A stretch of DNA of 64,000 nucleotides. Source: an uncultured Alphaproteobacteria bacterium (GTDB lineage: Bacteria; Pseudomonadota; Alphaproteobacteria; RF32; CAG-239). The notes beneath the pieces are model-generated. The model did no database searches. It was not told the origin of the DNA and was given only the letters and a program-made list of their open reading frames with translations. Positions within the stretch are counted from its first letter, which is position 1. Every line of letters begins with the position of its first letter. The position numbers and the translations under genes were made by a program. Of the stretch, positions 9,518-19,562 are shown piece after piece. The stretch is from contig CALYAY010000009.1 in the NCBI GenBank assembly GCA_944393695.1, positions 1 to 64,000 of the forward strand, written 5' to 3'.

Positions 9518-10984
9518 TTGAGCTCCGACCGTTGCTCATACGATAGCTCTTACGGCACCTGTTGCAACACCTGTGCGGGTTACGATTATACCAGTATTCC
9601 CGACGGTTATGTTCAGAACGGTGAAGCCTGCGTGGATTGCAACGGTCAGCCAAAATATAAAATCAAACCCAATCCCTGCGACGGCTTCTTGGACTGCGGC
9701 TCCATGGGCCCGGATACCGGGGCCACAACCTGTCTGTCGGGTACCACCACCAAGTATGACAACTGCAAACCCTGCCAAAACAAAGGCACCCTTACCAACT
9801 GCCCCAGCCCCTATACTTGCACTTATGAGGAATGTTCAGGTAGGTACTATAAATCCGGCTGTAAATCAGGTTATGATTGGAACAGCTCCAATCAAACCTG
9901 TACCGCCCAGTGCTCAAGCTCTTATAAATACACCTGTTCCGGAACCGGTTACGCCGGCGGTTCAGGTACGGCCTGCGGTGGAAAATACAAAAGCTGCAAA
10001 TGTTCTTCCGGATATTTTTGGGGTGGAAGTGGGTGCGTAAAAGGAAATGACTGTATGAAAGGCTCAGAAATCGGTTATATCTTATACAGCGATATGACCC
10101 GCTCCAAAAATTTAATAAGTGGCAAAACGCCTATCGGTGTCGTTGTCTGCTCCTATGCCGATGGCGGCGGCCAAGCCATGGCGCTGAAATCCATTGGTAG
10201 GTATACTTGGACCACACTTGTGCACGGTTTAAGCGATATAAAAATTCCTTACGCTGGTACAGGAGTTGATAATGCGAGTTGCAAAAACACAGCTGCAATC
10301 ATGGCCGCTGGTGATAAAAACGCTTATCCGGCAGCTTGGGCTGCTTATGAATATAAAACTACAGGAACCAAAGTCGGAGACTGGTGTCTGCCGGCAAACA
10401 GTGCTTTGATAAGTATTGCAAACAATATGAATGCAATAAATATTGGTTTTGATTTGGTAGGAGGATCACAAATTTCTTCTGGTATTTTCTCATCTTCCAA
10501 GTTAGATCAATATTATGTACTTGCCTTGGATTTTGAACACGCATACGCAGGGAGTGACATATTTTACTGGTTCCCTCCCGATATGGGACAATATCAGGTC
10601 CGTCCCGTCATCGGTTTCTGTAAAGACGGATACGAGTATGACAAAAACACAGACAGCTGTAAGGTTCGTTCTTGCAAAGGATATAGTCAGACATTGCAAT
10701 CTGAATGTGTGGCATACGAAACCTGTCAGTCCGGTAATACAAAATATTATCGTTGTACGGCCTGCAACCCATGTTCTACTTTGTGCGGTGATGAATGTGT
10801 TAAAGGTTACGATAATATTAGCAAGATAGGTCCCTATAAAACATATACCACTTGCGAATACAGCGGAAAAACTTATTATGCCGCAACTTCTTGTAATGGA
10901 GGATATATGGAAGGTATCTATTTTGATTCATCACGGGGATATTGTTATAAAGGAGGTGGAGATAATTTACCCTGTGGATTATAA
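9518..10984 (+). CDS. Downstream open part of the locus A Cys-rich / lectin-like protein
   Basis: The portion of the broken locus A gene that could be translated from the first usable codon, a TTG at 9518 without a clear RBS (488 residues). Residues 1-100 match the Cys-rich family (CCNTCAGYD, KIKPNPCDGF, CLSGTTTKYDNC). A further Cys-rich stretch follows to about 180. The lectin-like domain comes next (GKTPIGVVV, MALKSIG, YPAAWAAYEYKTTGTKVGDWCLPA, VRPVIGF), and a Cys-rich tail (about residues 370-488) is found only in this copy. Function unknown; the predicted location is outside the cell if the signal peptide is restored. Confidence 0.5.
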   Translation: MSSDRCSYDSSYGTCCNTCAGYDYTSIPDGYVQNGEACVDCNGQPKYKIKPNPCDGFLDCGSMGPDTGATTCLSGTTTKYDNCKPCQNKGTLTNCPSPYTCTYEECSGRYYKSGCKSGYDWNSSNQTCTAQCSSSYKYTCSGTGYAGGSGTACGGKYKSCKCSSGYFWGGSGCVKGNDCMKGSEIGYILYSDMTRSKNLISGKTPIGVVVCSYADGGGQAMALKSIGRYTWTTLVHGLSDIKIPYAGTGVDNASCKNTAAIMAAGDKNAYPAAWAAYEYKTTGTKVGDWCLPANSALISIANNMNAINIGFDLVGGSQISSGIFSSSKLDQYYVLALDFEHAYAGSDIFYWFPPDMGQYQVRPVIGFCKDGYEYDKNTDSCKVRSCKGYSQTLQSECVAYETCQSGNTKYYRCTACNPCSTLCGDECVKGYDNISKIGPYKTYTTCEYSGKTYYAATSCNGGYMEGIYFDSSRGYCYKGGGDNLPCGL

Positions 10985-10999
10985 AGCTGAGCAAATCTC

Positions 11000-11030
11000 A
11001 AAAAAAGACCGGAGAATATCCGGTCTTTTC
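11000..11030. terminator. Bidirectional terminator between locus A and tRNA-Leu
   Basis: A GACCGGA/TCCGGTC stem with a run of A before it and TTTTCCTTTT after it, so it can act for the Cys-rich gene on the plus strand and the tRNA on the minus strand. Confidence 0.8.
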
Positions 11031-11034
11031 CTTT

Positions 11035-11120
11035 TGGTAGGGGTAGTCAGACTTGAACTGACACGGCCTGAGGCCACAAGATTTTGAGTCTAGCGCGTCT
11101 ACCAGTTCCGCCATACCCCC
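11035..11120 (-). tRNA. tRNA-Leu (anticodon CAA)
   Basis: An 86-base tRNA with an encoded CCA. The acceptor stem pairs GGGGGTA with TACCCCT. The D arm reads GGTAGACGC, the anticodon loop CTCAAAA gives anticodon CAA, the long variable arm (GGCC/GGCC) is typical of class II tRNAs, and the T arm is CAGTTCAAGTCTG. The second pair of the anticodon stem is a T/T mismatch (CTAGA with TCTTG), which is unusual but leaves four pairs. Confidence 0.95.
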
Positions 11121-11226
11121 AAAAGATGATGTCATAAATATAATAAATATTTTCTGTCGTCAATAGTTTTTTTACTAAAAAATGTTTTACTTAATAAAAA
11201 TTTGTCGCAGAGGTACGATTCTGTTT

Positions 11227-12546
11227 ATGTTTGGCATTAATCGCAAAATAGATAAAGCTTTGGAATTATATAATCATGGCGAGCTTGAAAAATCGCTTCA
11301 GCTTTGCCGTCGGATTCTGAAAAGCGATTCGAATAATGCCGGCATTTTAATCACGCTCGGAAACATTTTTTACATCCGCAATGATTACAAACAGGCGATT
11401 GAATATTATCAGCGGGCATTGCGGATTGCGCCTGATAATTATTCGGCATTGATAAACATTGCCAACAGCTGTTATGAACTGCACCGTTATGACGAAGCTC
11501 TGGGGTATGCCGCCCGGGCAAAAATTTTAGAACCGGATAACAAACTTGCTTATATCATTTTGGGAAATTCTTTTTCGGAAAAAGGGCTTTATGACGAGTC
11601 CGTTTCCAATTTGGAAAAAGCGGGAAATTTAGATTCTTCCGACCCCTGGATATATAATTATCTCAGCCAGAGTTATCAGAAAAACGGCAATTACATGGCA
11701 GCGCTTTCCTGCGGATGGAAAGCTGTTGAACTTGCTCCTTCGGACGATAATGCTCACCATATCAATCTCAGCTATCTGTTCTATGAAACGGCGCTGGAAA
11801 CCGGTGTCGATGCCGTTCGCGAATGTGTGGAATTATGGTATAAAAAATACGGGAATAATCCGTTGGTAAAATACGTGGGCGGGGCCTTGTTGCAGGATAA
11901 AAAAATCAAAACCGCCGACATCAGTTATGTTAAAAATATTTTTGATGTTTTTGCCGGTGATTTTGACCGCGTTCTGGCTTCGCTGGAATATCGTGCCCCT
12001 GAACTGATTAAACAGTTTATGGAAGATTTGTATGCCGATGTTAAAAAGCCCCGGCTTAATATTTTGGATTTGGGCTGCGGCACCGGATTATGCGGAGAAT
12101 TTTTGATAAAATATGCCGGCCGGAGAGGGGTGGAGGGAATAGATATTTCCGATAAAATGCTGGCCGAAGCCGCTTCCAAAAAACTGTATTCCCGGCTGAT
12201 AAATTCCGACATCATCTCCTGGCTGGAAAAAAATAACCGGCGCTATGATCTGATGACTGCTGCCGATGTTTTCACCTATTTCGGCGACCTGCATGATTTG
12301 TTTGAAAACATCAATAAATCACTCAATGAAAACGGACGGATTATTTTTACCGTATCTGAAAACAGCCTCAATAAAAATAACTATGTACTGCATCTTTCCG
12401 GACGTTTTCTGCATACTCTGAACTATGTGAAATCGGTGCTGAAAAAATGTTGTTTCGAGGTTGAAAAAGTTGCATATGAAAAACTGCGCAATGAGGGCGG
12501 AAACAAGGTTATGGGCTATGTGATTTCCGCCCGCAAAATCGGATAA
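11227..12546 (+). CDS. TPR-repeat protein with C-terminal SAM-dependent methyltransferase domain
   Basis: A 439-residue cytoplasmic protein. The N-terminal half has TPR repeats (from about residue 10 to 190; for example NDYKQAIEYYQRALRIAPDNYSALINIANSCYE). The C-terminal half is a class I methyltransferase: the SAM-binding motif ILDLGCGTGLCGEF lies near residue 280, followed by GIDISDKML and DLMTAADVFTYFGDL. The substrate is unknown. I prefer the ATG at 11227 because an upstream ATG at 11182 has no RBS and adds a weak N-terminal extension. It stands alone between tRNA-Leu and a DUF2934 gene. Confidence 0.85.
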   Translation: MFGINRKIDKALELYNHGELEKSLQLCRRILKSDSNNAGILITLGNIFYIRNDYKQAIEYYQRALRIAPDNYSALINIANSCYELHRYDEALGYAARAKILEPDNKLAYIILGNSFSEKGLYDESVSNLEKAGNLDSSDPWIYNYLSQSYQKNGNYMAALSCGWKAVELAPSDDNAHHINLSYLFYETALETGVDAVRECVELWYKKYGNNPLVKYVGGALLQDKKIKTADISYVKNIFDVFAGDFDRVLASLEYRAPELIKQFMEDLYADVKKPRLNILDLGCGTGLCGEFLIKYAGRRGVEGIDISDKMLAEAASKKLYSRLINSDIISWLEKNNRRYDLMTAADVFTYFGDLHDLFENINKSLNENGRIIFTVSENSLNKNNYVLHLSGRFLHTLNYVKSVLKKCCFEVEKVAYEKLRNEGGNKVMGYVISARKIG

Positions 12547-12566
12547 TTTACTCACCTTTTAATCCA

Positions 12567-12599
12567 CAAAAAAACCCACTGTTTTCAGCAGGTTTTTCA
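12567..12599. terminator. Possible convergent terminator
   Basis: An imperfect hairpin (AAAACC..CTG/CAG..GGTTTTT with a TTTT loop) lies between the converging methyltransferase and DUF2934 genes, with A-rich and T-rich flanks for either direction. Confidence 0.45.
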
Positions 12600-12626
12600 A
12601 AGCTTTTTTCTTGTAAAAAAATCAGA

Positions 12627-12845
12627 TTATTTAGACTTTTTTGCAGAGGAAGCAGAGCTTTTGGTGTTCTTCTTTGAAGACGAAGTTTTCTTGGAAGAGC
12701 TTGAGTTGCAAGAACAATTGCAGCCCTTGGAAAGCTGTTCTACAGCCAGAGTCCAGAAGTACTCATCCTGTCCTTGCGGGCAGCCGGCATTTTGCCAATT
12801 GTAATAAGCAGCTTCTCTGATTGCATTTTCATTTAATTTAACCAT
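12627..12845 (-). CDS. DUF2934 domain small protein
   Basis: A 72-residue protein. Residues 6-40 (AIREAAYYNWQNAGCPQGQD.EYFW) match the DUF2934 pattern of short proteins common in Proteobacteria; its function is not known. The tail holds a CNCSC cluster and then a Ser/Lys-rich low-complexity segment. The ATG at 12845 has GGAG six bases upstream; a TTG four codons earlier is a poorer choice. Monocistronic. Confidence 0.75.
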   Translation of the reverse strand: MVKLNENAIREAAYYNWQNAGCPQGQDEYFWTLAVEQLSKGCNCSCNSSSSKKTSSSKKNTKSSASSAKKSK

Positions 12846-13054
12846 AACTAACTCCAAATAAAAAATGTTTGGTCAACACAAATTAATATACAATCAAAAT
12901 TTAATACGTCAACACTTAATCAATCGTTTTTTGTGAATATTTAAAATTTAATCAAAAATGATATTTTATTTTCTTGCATTTAAATGGATATCTATTATAG
13001 ATAAAAGCTCAAGAGTTTAATCTAATTATGTTATTAGTCTTTAGGGGGCTCCGA

Positions 13055-15253
13055 ATGGAAAATTTATTATCAAAAGAAGAAATGGAAGCTGTTATCAACG
13101 GCAATCACGGCAATGTTTTCGCCGTGTTGGGCATTCATAAGGATAAGGGGTCAAAAGCCGTTTTTATCCGCGCCTATCATCCCAATACCAAGAGCATTGA
13201 AGTCATCAGAAAAAGCGACGGAAGCTCGGTCGGCTTTATGGAAAAACTTGATGCCCGCGGCTTCTATCAGATTAACCTCGGAGCTGTTGAAAACTTCGCT
13301 TATAAATTCCGTATTGAAAATGATCTCGGCAATGTTTACGAGGCGGAAGATCCTTACCGTTTTCCCTCCACGCTGGGAGATATTGATGTTTATCTTCTGG
13401 CTGAAGGAAACCACCTCAACATGTATAAAGTTCTGGGAGCGCACATCCGTGAAATGGACGGTGTCAAGGGCGTGAGCTTTGCCGTCTGGGCGCCTAATGC
13501 CAAGCGTGTTTCTGTGGTCGGAAATTTCAACAACTGGGACGGTCGGGTCAATGTTATGCGCAAACATATCAGCTGCGGCGTATGGGATATTTTTATTCCC
13601 GAAATCGGTGAAGGCGAACTCTACAAATACGAGGTAAAAACCAACGAAGACTATATTCTTGTCAAATCAGATCCTGTCGGATTCTATGCGGAAAAAAGAC
13701 CCAATACCGCCTCCGTTGTTTACAACATAGACCGCTATGTCTGGTCTGATGAAGAATGGATGAAGCATCGCGAGGAACATAATTCTTTTGACCGTCCGAT
13801 GTCCGTTTATGAGGTTCATCTCGGATCATGGCGCCGCAAGGATAACAATGAATATCTGACCTATCGCGAACTGGCCGATACGCTGGTTCCCTATGTTGTT
13901 AATATGGGCTTTACCCATGTCGAATTTTTGCCTCTGGCCGAACATCCTCTGGATGCCTCCTGGGGCTATCAGGTAGTGGGAATGTTTGCCCCCACGTCAC
14001 GCTTCGGTTCCCCTGATGATTTGCGTTATCTGATTGATCAGTTCCATCAGGCGGGAATTTCCGTCATCATGGATTGGGTTCCGGCTCACTTTCCGAAGGA
14101 TGGTCACGGCCTGGTTGAGTTCGACGGCACCCATTTGTACGAACATGCCGATCCCCGCAAAGGCGAACATAAAGATTGGGGAACAAAAATCTATAACTAC
14201 GGCCGCACGGAGGTTTGTAACTTCCTCTGCGCCAGCGCCCTCTATTGGCTCAAGGAATTTCACATCGACGGTCTACGTGTCGATGCCGTGGCCTCTATGC
14301 TTTATCTGGATTATTCCCGCAAGCCGGGCGAATGGATTCCCAACAATTACGGCGGCAATGAAAACCTGGAAGCCATCTCCTTTATTCGTAAGATGAACGA
14401 GCTTGTCTACGGTCAATGCAAAGGTGCTTTCACCTGTGCCGAAGAGTCGACGGCCTGGCCGATGGTTTCCCGTCCGACGTCGATGGGCGGTTTGGGATTC
14501 GGTTATAAATGGAACATGGGCTGGATGAACGATACGCTGCGTTATATCAGCCATGAACCGATTCACCGCAAATATCATCACGGCATGCTCACCTTCGGGC
14601 TGCTTTATGCCTTTAATGAAAACTTTATTCTGCCGATTTCTCATGACGAGGTGGTTCACGGCAAAGGTTCCATGCTGTCCAAAATGCCCGGCGATGAATG
14701 GCAGAAGTTTGCCAACCTCCGTGCCTATTATGGTTTTATGTACACTCACCCAGGCAAAAAACTTTTGTTCATGGGCTGTGAGTTCGGTCAGGACTGGGAG
14801 TGGAATTCCGAAGAGGGCCTGCGCTGGTTCCTGCTGAATTATCCCATGTATAAAGGTATGCAGAATTGTGTTCGTGATTTAAACCTGATGTACAAAGGCA
14901 ATGCCCCGCTTTATCAGATTGATTTTGATTATCGCGGTTTCGAATGGATTGAACATTCAAATGCCAACGACAGCGTCATCTCTTATATGCGCAAGGGCGA
15001 AACTCCGGGAGACTATCTGATTGTTATTTGCAACTTCACACCTGTTGTCCGTCATGACTACCGCGTCGGTGTATATGAAAATTGCAAATATCAAGAAATT
15101 TTTAACAGTGACGATGTAAACTACTGGGGAAGCGGGGTTAAAAACGAAGGCTTGGTTCAGGCCGAAGAGATCGGCTGGAACGACAAGCCCCGGTCGATAA
15201 AGGTGGTTCTGCCTCCGCTGGCAACCATTGTTATCAAACCCATACGCGAATAA
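13055..15253 (+). CDS. glgB: 1,4-alpha-glucan branching enzyme
   Basis: Makes alpha-1,6 branches in glycogen (GH13). The 732-residue protein has the N-terminal branching-enzyme module, a CBM48 domain (VSFAVWAPNAKRVSVVGNFN) and a catalytic barrel. The nucleophile is Asp near 410 in DGLRVDAV, the acid is Glu near 463 in CAEEST, and the third residue sits in SHDEVVHGKGS. The start at 13055 is chosen because TAGGGGG lies seven bases before it; an in-frame ATG at 13028 has no site. First gene of a glgB-glgX-malQ operon (29-base gap to glgX). Confidence 0.96.
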   Translation: MENLLSKEEMEAVINGNHGNVFAVLGIHKDKGSKAVFIRAYHPNTKSIEVIRKSDGSSVGFMEKLDARGFYQINLGAVENFAYKFRIENDLGNVYEAEDPYRFPSTLGDIDVYLLAEGNHLNMYKVLGAHIREMDGVKGVSFAVWAPNAKRVSVVGNFNNWDGRVNVMRKHISCGVWDIFIPEIGEGELYKYEVKTNEDYILVKSDPVGFYAEKRPNTASVVYNIDRYVWSDEEWMKHREEHNSFDRPMSVYEVHLGSWRRKDNNEYLTYRELADTLVPYVVNMGFTHVEFLPLAEHPLDASWGYQVVGMFAPTSRFGSPDDLRYLIDQFHQAGISVIMDWVPAHFPKDGHGLVEFDGTHLYEHADPRKGEHKDWGTKIYNYGRTEVCNFLCASALYWLKEFHIDGLRVDAVASMLYLDYSRKPGEWIPNNYGGNENLEAISFIRKMNELVYGQCKGAFTCAEESTAWPMVSRPTSMGGLGFGYKWNMGWMNDTLRYISHEPIHRKYHHGMLTFGLLYAFNENFILPISHDEVVHGKGSMLSKMPGDEWQKFANLRAYYGFMYTHPGKKLLFMGCEFGQDWEWNSEEGLRWFLLNYPMYKGMQNCVRDLNLMYKGNAPLYQIDFDYRGFEWIEHSNANDSVISYMRKGETPGDYLIVICNFTPVVRHDYRVGVYENCKYQEIFNSDDVNYWGSGVKNEGLVQAEEIGWNDKPRSIKVVLPPLATIVIKPIRE

Positions 15254-15282
15254 TCGCCGATAACAGCAGGGAGCGCAAATTT

Positions 15283-17358
15283 ATGTCTGAAAAACCACAT
15301 GCCGGAAATCCTTATCCCTTAGGGTCTCGATATGACGGTAAAGGCGTAAATTTTGCGCTCTTTTCGGCTCATGCTTTGAAAGTTGAACTTTGTCTGTTCG
15401 ACAAGACCGGTGCCGAAGAAATCAAACGCTATGAGATAACCGAAAACGACAACAACATCTGGCATATCTATATTCCGGGCTTAAAGCCGGGACAGGTTTA
15501 CGGTTATCGTGTCTACGGGCTCTATGCTCCGGAGCAGGGGCATCGTTTTAACCCTCATAAATTATTGATAGATCCTTATGGCCGCCAGCTGGTTGGAAAA
15601 CTTATCTGGCATAAAGCTATTTTCGGTTATGACATTGACAGCCCCGAAAAAGATTTGTCTTTCAGCACGCTGGACAGTGCACCTTATGTTCCGAAGTCGG
15701 TTGTCGTTCATGATGACTACGACTGGGAAGGAGATGAGCATCCTTTTACCGGTTTGGAAGATACGGTTATTTATGAAACCCATGTTCGCGGCTATACCCG
15801 GCTCCATCCCCACATTCCCGATCATCAGCGCGGCACTTTTGCCGGCATGGCACACAAAAGCATTGTCGGATATCTGAAATGGCTTGGCGTCAGCGCTGTC
15901 GAGTTGATGCCCATTCACGCCTTTTTCGGCAATCGCCACCGCAAAGGGTGGATTAATGACAATTACTGGGGATATGAAAGTTTTTCCTTTTTTGCGCCGG
16001 AGCAGAATTATCTCTCGGGGGAGAGTATTGATGAATTTAAGGACATGGTCAAAAAATTTCACCGGGCCGGCATTGAGGTTTTTCTGGATGTCGTTTATAA
16101 CCATACCGGCGAAGGCAATCAGCTTGGCCCGACCATTTGTTACCGCGGCATAGACAATGCTTCCTATTATGTTTTGAGCAATGAAAACAAGCGCTACTAT
16201 TATGACAGTACCGGAACGGGGGCTTCTTTTAATCTGCAAAATCCTTATGTCTTGAAATTGGTTATGGATTCTTTGCGTTACTGGGTCGAAAAAATGCATG
16301 TCGACGGTTTCCGTTTTGACCTGACTTCCACTCTTTGTCGTTACAAAACTGATTTTCGCAAAGAATGCGGTTTCCTTTACGCTGTTCGTCAAGATCCGCT
16401 GTTAAATAAAGTAAAACTTATTGCCGAGCCCTGGGACACCGGTTATGCCGGTTATCAGCTGGGAGCTTATCCCGCCGGTTGGAATGAATGGAACGATAAA
16501 TATCGCGACACCTTGCGCCGTTTCTGGAAAGGAGACACTTATCAAATTCCGGATTTGGCCAGCCGCCTGAGCGGTTCCAGCGATGTTTTTAATCACGACA
16601 ACCGCACCATAACCTCCAGCGTCAATTTTATTACCGCCCATGACGGTTTTTGCCTTCACGATCTGGTCAGCTATAATGTAAAACACAATTTGAGCAACGG
16701 TGAAGACAACCGCGACGGCAACAACAGCAACTGGAGCTGGAATTCCGGTCTTGAAGGTGAAACGCAAAGCCCGGATATTCTGGCCAATCGCAATCTGCGT
16801 GCCAAAGCCATGCTGGCTTCGTTAATGCTTTCTTTCGGCGTGCCGATGATCCTTGCCGGAGATGAACTCGGTGATACCCGTTTCGGAAATAACAATCCCT
16901 ATTGCCAGGATAACGTCATCAGCTGGATGGTGTGGGAAGCAGTGCTCGGTCGAGATATTGATTTGGCTCGCTTTGCCCGCCGGGTTATCCGTCTGCGCCG
17001 CCGCTTGAAAATATTTAACCGTCTGCGCTTTTTTGAAGGCCGCCCGCTTAACCGCCGCAAAATTAAAGACCTGACCTGGTACACGGATAAAGGATTGGAA
17101 TTTTCTTCCGCAGACTGGGATGATCACAACCGCCGCAGTCTGGCTTATGCCGTATATAATAATGGTCATCTGGTTTTTTGCATCCTGAATGCCGAAGCCC
17201 GTGAAATTTCTTGGCGGCTTCCGACCCTTGACGGAAAAAACTGGAATTTATTGCTCGACAGCAGCAATGCCTTTGACCCGGACACCAAACTCGGACCCCA
17301 GCAAATAATAAATGTTCCGGCATGGAGTGTTTTGGTTTTTGAAATAAAGAAAAAATAG
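15283..17358 (+). CDS. glgX: Glycogen debranching enzyme (isoamylase type)
   Basis: Hydrolyses alpha-1,6 branches of trimmed glycogen (GH13, GlgX type). The 691-residue protein opens with GNPYPLGSRYDGKGVNFALFS, an N-terminal isoamylase domain. The catalytic residues are Asp near 346 in DGFRFDLTS and Glu near 382 in AEPWDTG; FITAHDGF carries the third site. An AGGGAGCG ribosome site precedes the ATG. It lies between glgB and malQ with short gaps, so the three are probably one transcript. Confidence 0.95.
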   Translation: MSEKPHAGNPYPLGSRYDGKGVNFALFSAHALKVELCLFDKTGAEEIKRYEITENDNNIWHIYIPGLKPGQVYGYRVYGLYAPEQGHRFNPHKLLIDPYGRQLVGKLIWHKAIFGYDIDSPEKDLSFSTLDSAPYVPKSVVVHDDYDWEGDEHPFTGLEDTVIYETHVRGYTRLHPHIPDHQRGTFAGMAHKSIVGYLKWLGVSAVELMPIHAFFGNRHRKGWINDNYWGYESFSFFAPEQNYLSGESIDEFKDMVKKFHRAGIEVFLDVVYNHTGEGNQLGPTICYRGIDNASYYVLSNENKRYYYDSTGTGASFNLQNPYVLKLVMDSLRYWVEKMHVDGFRFDLTSTLCRYKTDFRKECGFLYAVRQDPLLNKVKLIAEPWDTGYAGYQLGAYPAGWNEWNDKYRDTLRRFWKGDTYQIPDLASRLSGSSDVFNHDNRTITSSVNFITAHDGFCLHDLVSYNVKHNLSNGEDNRDGNNSNWSWNSGLEGETQSPDILANRNLRAKAMLASLMLSFGVPMILAGDELGDTRFGNNNPYCQDNVISWMVWEAVLGRDIDLARFARRVIRLRRRLKIFNRLRFFEGRPLNRRKIKDLTWYTDKGLEFSSADWDDHNRRSLAYAVYNNGHLVFCILNAEAREISWRLPTLDGKNWNLLLDSSNAFDPDTKLGPQQIINVPAWSVLVFEIKKK

Positions 17359-17371
17359 GAGAACTAATTAG

Positions 17372-19519
17372 ATGAACGGAAAGTTGAAAAATTTGGCCGA
17401 CAAGCTGGGTATTCTCACCGAATATTATGATGCCGGACAAAACCGGAAAAAATATGAAATCAGTGATGAAGTTGTAAAATTCTTTATTGAAAAACTGGGA
17501 TACGACGCCTCAACGGATGAAGCAATTGAAAAATCCCTTGCCCGTTTTGAAAACCGTCGCTGGCAGGAAACGCTTGAACCGGTATATGTTGTTGAACAAA
17601 ATAATGTTTGCATTGATGTTGTTTTGCCTGAAAACGAAATTGACACCCTTGCCGGCATAACCGCCGTCAGTCGTCAGAACCAAAAAACATACCACCTGGA
17701 AACATCTGTTGCCGGTACGGAACAAAAACACATCGGCCACACTTCTTTTGCCCGCCGGTTCTTAACGGTTTCCACCCCGCTGGAAATCGGCTATTATGAC
17801 TTAACCCTGGTGGTTGCCGGTCGTTCGTATCATTCGGTTCTGGCCGTTGCCCCGGAAAAATGCTACACCAATGAAGCCCTGGAAAATTCCCGCCTGTGGG
17901 GCTATGCCTTGCAGCTTTATTCCTTAAAAAGCCGTCGCAACTGGGGTGTCGGCGATTTTACCGATTTGAAAAACTTTGTTGACTTCTGCGCCTCGGAAGG
18001 GGGCGATGTCATCGGGCTTAACCCCTTAAATATTCTGGAACATAATTTTCCCGAAAACGCCAGTCCTTATTTCTCGGTCAGTCGTTTATTCCTGAACCCG
18101 GTTTATATAGATATTGAAAACGTTCCCGAGTGCCGTCCCGGAGATATTGACGAAGTTCGTGACCGGTTGTCCGAATTCCGTAATGCCGAGTTGATTCAGT
18201 ATGAGCAGATTTATCCTTTGAAAATAAAATTCATGGAACGTTTTTATGAGCGTTTTAAAGCAGATAAGAATACTTCCCGTCACAAAGAATTTGACGATTT
18301 TTGCGCCCGCGAAGGAGCCGAACTGAACAAGCTTGCCGTCTTTTTGACGCTTTACGAAGAACGCTGCCATACGGTTTGGGGCGGTTGGCGTGCCTGGGAA
18401 GAACAATACCGTAATCCGTCCAATCCGGCGGTGAAGGCTTATGCTGAGAGCCATGCCGACCGCGTCGGTTTTTATAAATTTTTACAATTTGAAGCCTTTC
18501 GTCAGTTTGATGCTGCGGCAGAAGAAGTTTCCCGCCGCGGCTTAAAAATTGGTTTTTATCGCGATTTGGCCGTGGGTGTCGGACAGGACAGTGCTGAGTC
18601 CTGGAGTGATCCGGATGTCTTTATTGCCGATGCCGGGGCAGGGGCGCCGCCCGATGCGTTTTTCCCCGGCGGCCAGAAATGGGGACTTGGCGCCTTTAAT
18701 CCTTTTGTGCTTAAAGCCAAAGCCTATGAACCGCTGATTAAAATTCTGCGAGCCAATATGCGCAGTACCGGTGCTTTGCGTATTGACCATGTCATGAGCC
18801 TGATGCGCCTTTATGTTATTCCCAATTCCAAGCCTCTCGGAACCTATATCATGTACAATTTTGCCGATATGTTAAATATTGTGGCAATAGAGAGTCATCT
18901 CAATCGCTGTGTGGTTGCCGGCGAAAGTATGGGCAATGTTCCGGATGGTTTTCTTGATGCTTTGGAAAAGAAAAACATTTATTCGCTGAGTGTTTTGTGG
19001 GCCGAACGCGCAGTCGGTTGGGGCGGTGATTTTAATCAGCCCGAAACTTATCCCGTCAAAGCCTTTACCTCAGTCGGAACCCATGATATGGCGCCGCTCA
19101 GAATGTGGTGGTTCGGCTATGATATTGCCGATATGCGCCAGGCCGGTATTATTCCGAATGATGAAGTTATGAAGAATAATTATCACGAACGTGAACAGGA
19201 TCGCTGGAAATTGCTTAAAGCTTTGGATGCTTCGGGGCTGTGGCCGCAGGACAGATGCCGGCAGAGCAATTATATTTACGGCGAGTCTTACCCGGAAGGC
19301 ATGGCCGAAGCCGTAAACGCTTTTGTTGCCAGTTGTCCGAGCAAGGTATTTTTGACCGAACTGGAAAATATTCTGGAAGTTGAAAAACGTCAAAACCTGC
19401 CGGGTGTTGATCGTGACAAACATCCCAACTGGCGCCGCAAATTGCCGGTTGACCTGGAAGATTTTTCCGATAATGAAATGATCAAAAGAAACCTTGCGGC
19501 AATCAAACGGGTCAGATAA
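17372..19519 (+). CDS. malQ: 4-alpha-glucanotransferase (amylomaltase)
   Basis: Transfers alpha-1,4-glucan segments between malto-oligosaccharides (GH77). The 715-residue length fits the long bacterial form with an extra N-terminal domain. Catalytic motifs are GAPPDAFFPGGQKWG, LRIDHVMS (nucleophile Asp near 472), AGESMG (acid Glu) and SVGTHDMAPL. RBS AGGAG. It follows glgX by 13 bases and completes a glycogen turnover operon. glgA, glgC and glgP are not in the window. Confidence 0.95.
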   Translation: MNGKLKNLADKLGILTEYYDAGQNRKKYEISDEVVKFFIEKLGYDASTDEAIEKSLARFENRRWQETLEPVYVVEQNNVCIDVVLPENEIDTLAGITAVSRQNQKTYHLETSVAGTEQKHIGHTSFARRFLTVSTPLEIGYYDLTLVVAGRSYHSVLAVAPEKCYTNEALENSRLWGYALQLYSLKSRRNWGVGDFTDLKNFVDFCASEGGDVIGLNPLNILEHNFPENASPYFSVSRLFLNPVYIDIENVPECRPGDIDEVRDRLSEFRNAELIQYEQIYPLKIKFMERFYERFKADKNTSRHKEFDDFCAREGAELNKLAVFLTLYEERCHTVWGGWRAWEEQYRNPSNPAVKAYAESHADRVGFYKFLQFEAFRQFDAAAEEVSRRGLKIGFYRDLAVGVGQDSAESWSDPDVFIADAGAGAPPDAFFPGGQKWGLGAFNPFVLKAKAYEPLIKILRANMRSTGALRIDHVMSLMRLYVIPNSKPLGTYIMYNFADMLNIVAIESHLNRCVVAGESMGNVPDGFLDALEKKNIYSLSVLWAERAVGWGGDFNQPETYPVKAFTSVGTHDMAPLRMWWFGYDIADMRQAGIIPNDEVMKNNYHEREQDRWKLLKALDASGLWPQDRCRQSNYIYGESYPEGMAEAVNAFVASCPSKVFLTELENILEVEKRQNLPGVDRDKHPNWRRKLPVDLEDFSDNEMIKRNLAAIKRVR

Positions 19520-19529
19520 CAAACACCTC

Positions 19530-19562
19530 CATCCCTCATCCTCGTGATGAGGGATTTTTTTA
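19530..19562 (+). terminator. Terminator of the glycogen operon
   Basis: TCCCTCAT/ATGAGGGA stem followed by TTTTTTT, 12 bases after the malQ stop codon. Confidence 0.85.

Larger units (their letters stand above)
8838..10984 (+). pseudogene. Cys-rich / lectin-like fusion protein, frameshifted (locus A)
   Basis: A family member broken by one frameshift. The first frame (8838-9074) gives a signal peptide and the family N-terminus (SSLPDAITSVY-like) and stops at 9074 inside a palindromic repeat. The remainder is open in the frame two bases over, from about 9075 to 10984, and matches the other copies without interruption (CFVTDTNDCSGNQFSGNNAD onward). Compared with locus C, the repeat segment is 7 bases shorter, which causes the shift. 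Unlike loci B, C and D, the Cys-rich part runs straight into the lectin-like domain in a single frame of about 715 codons. It could be a pseudogene, a phase-variable gene or a sequencing error. Confidence 0.7.
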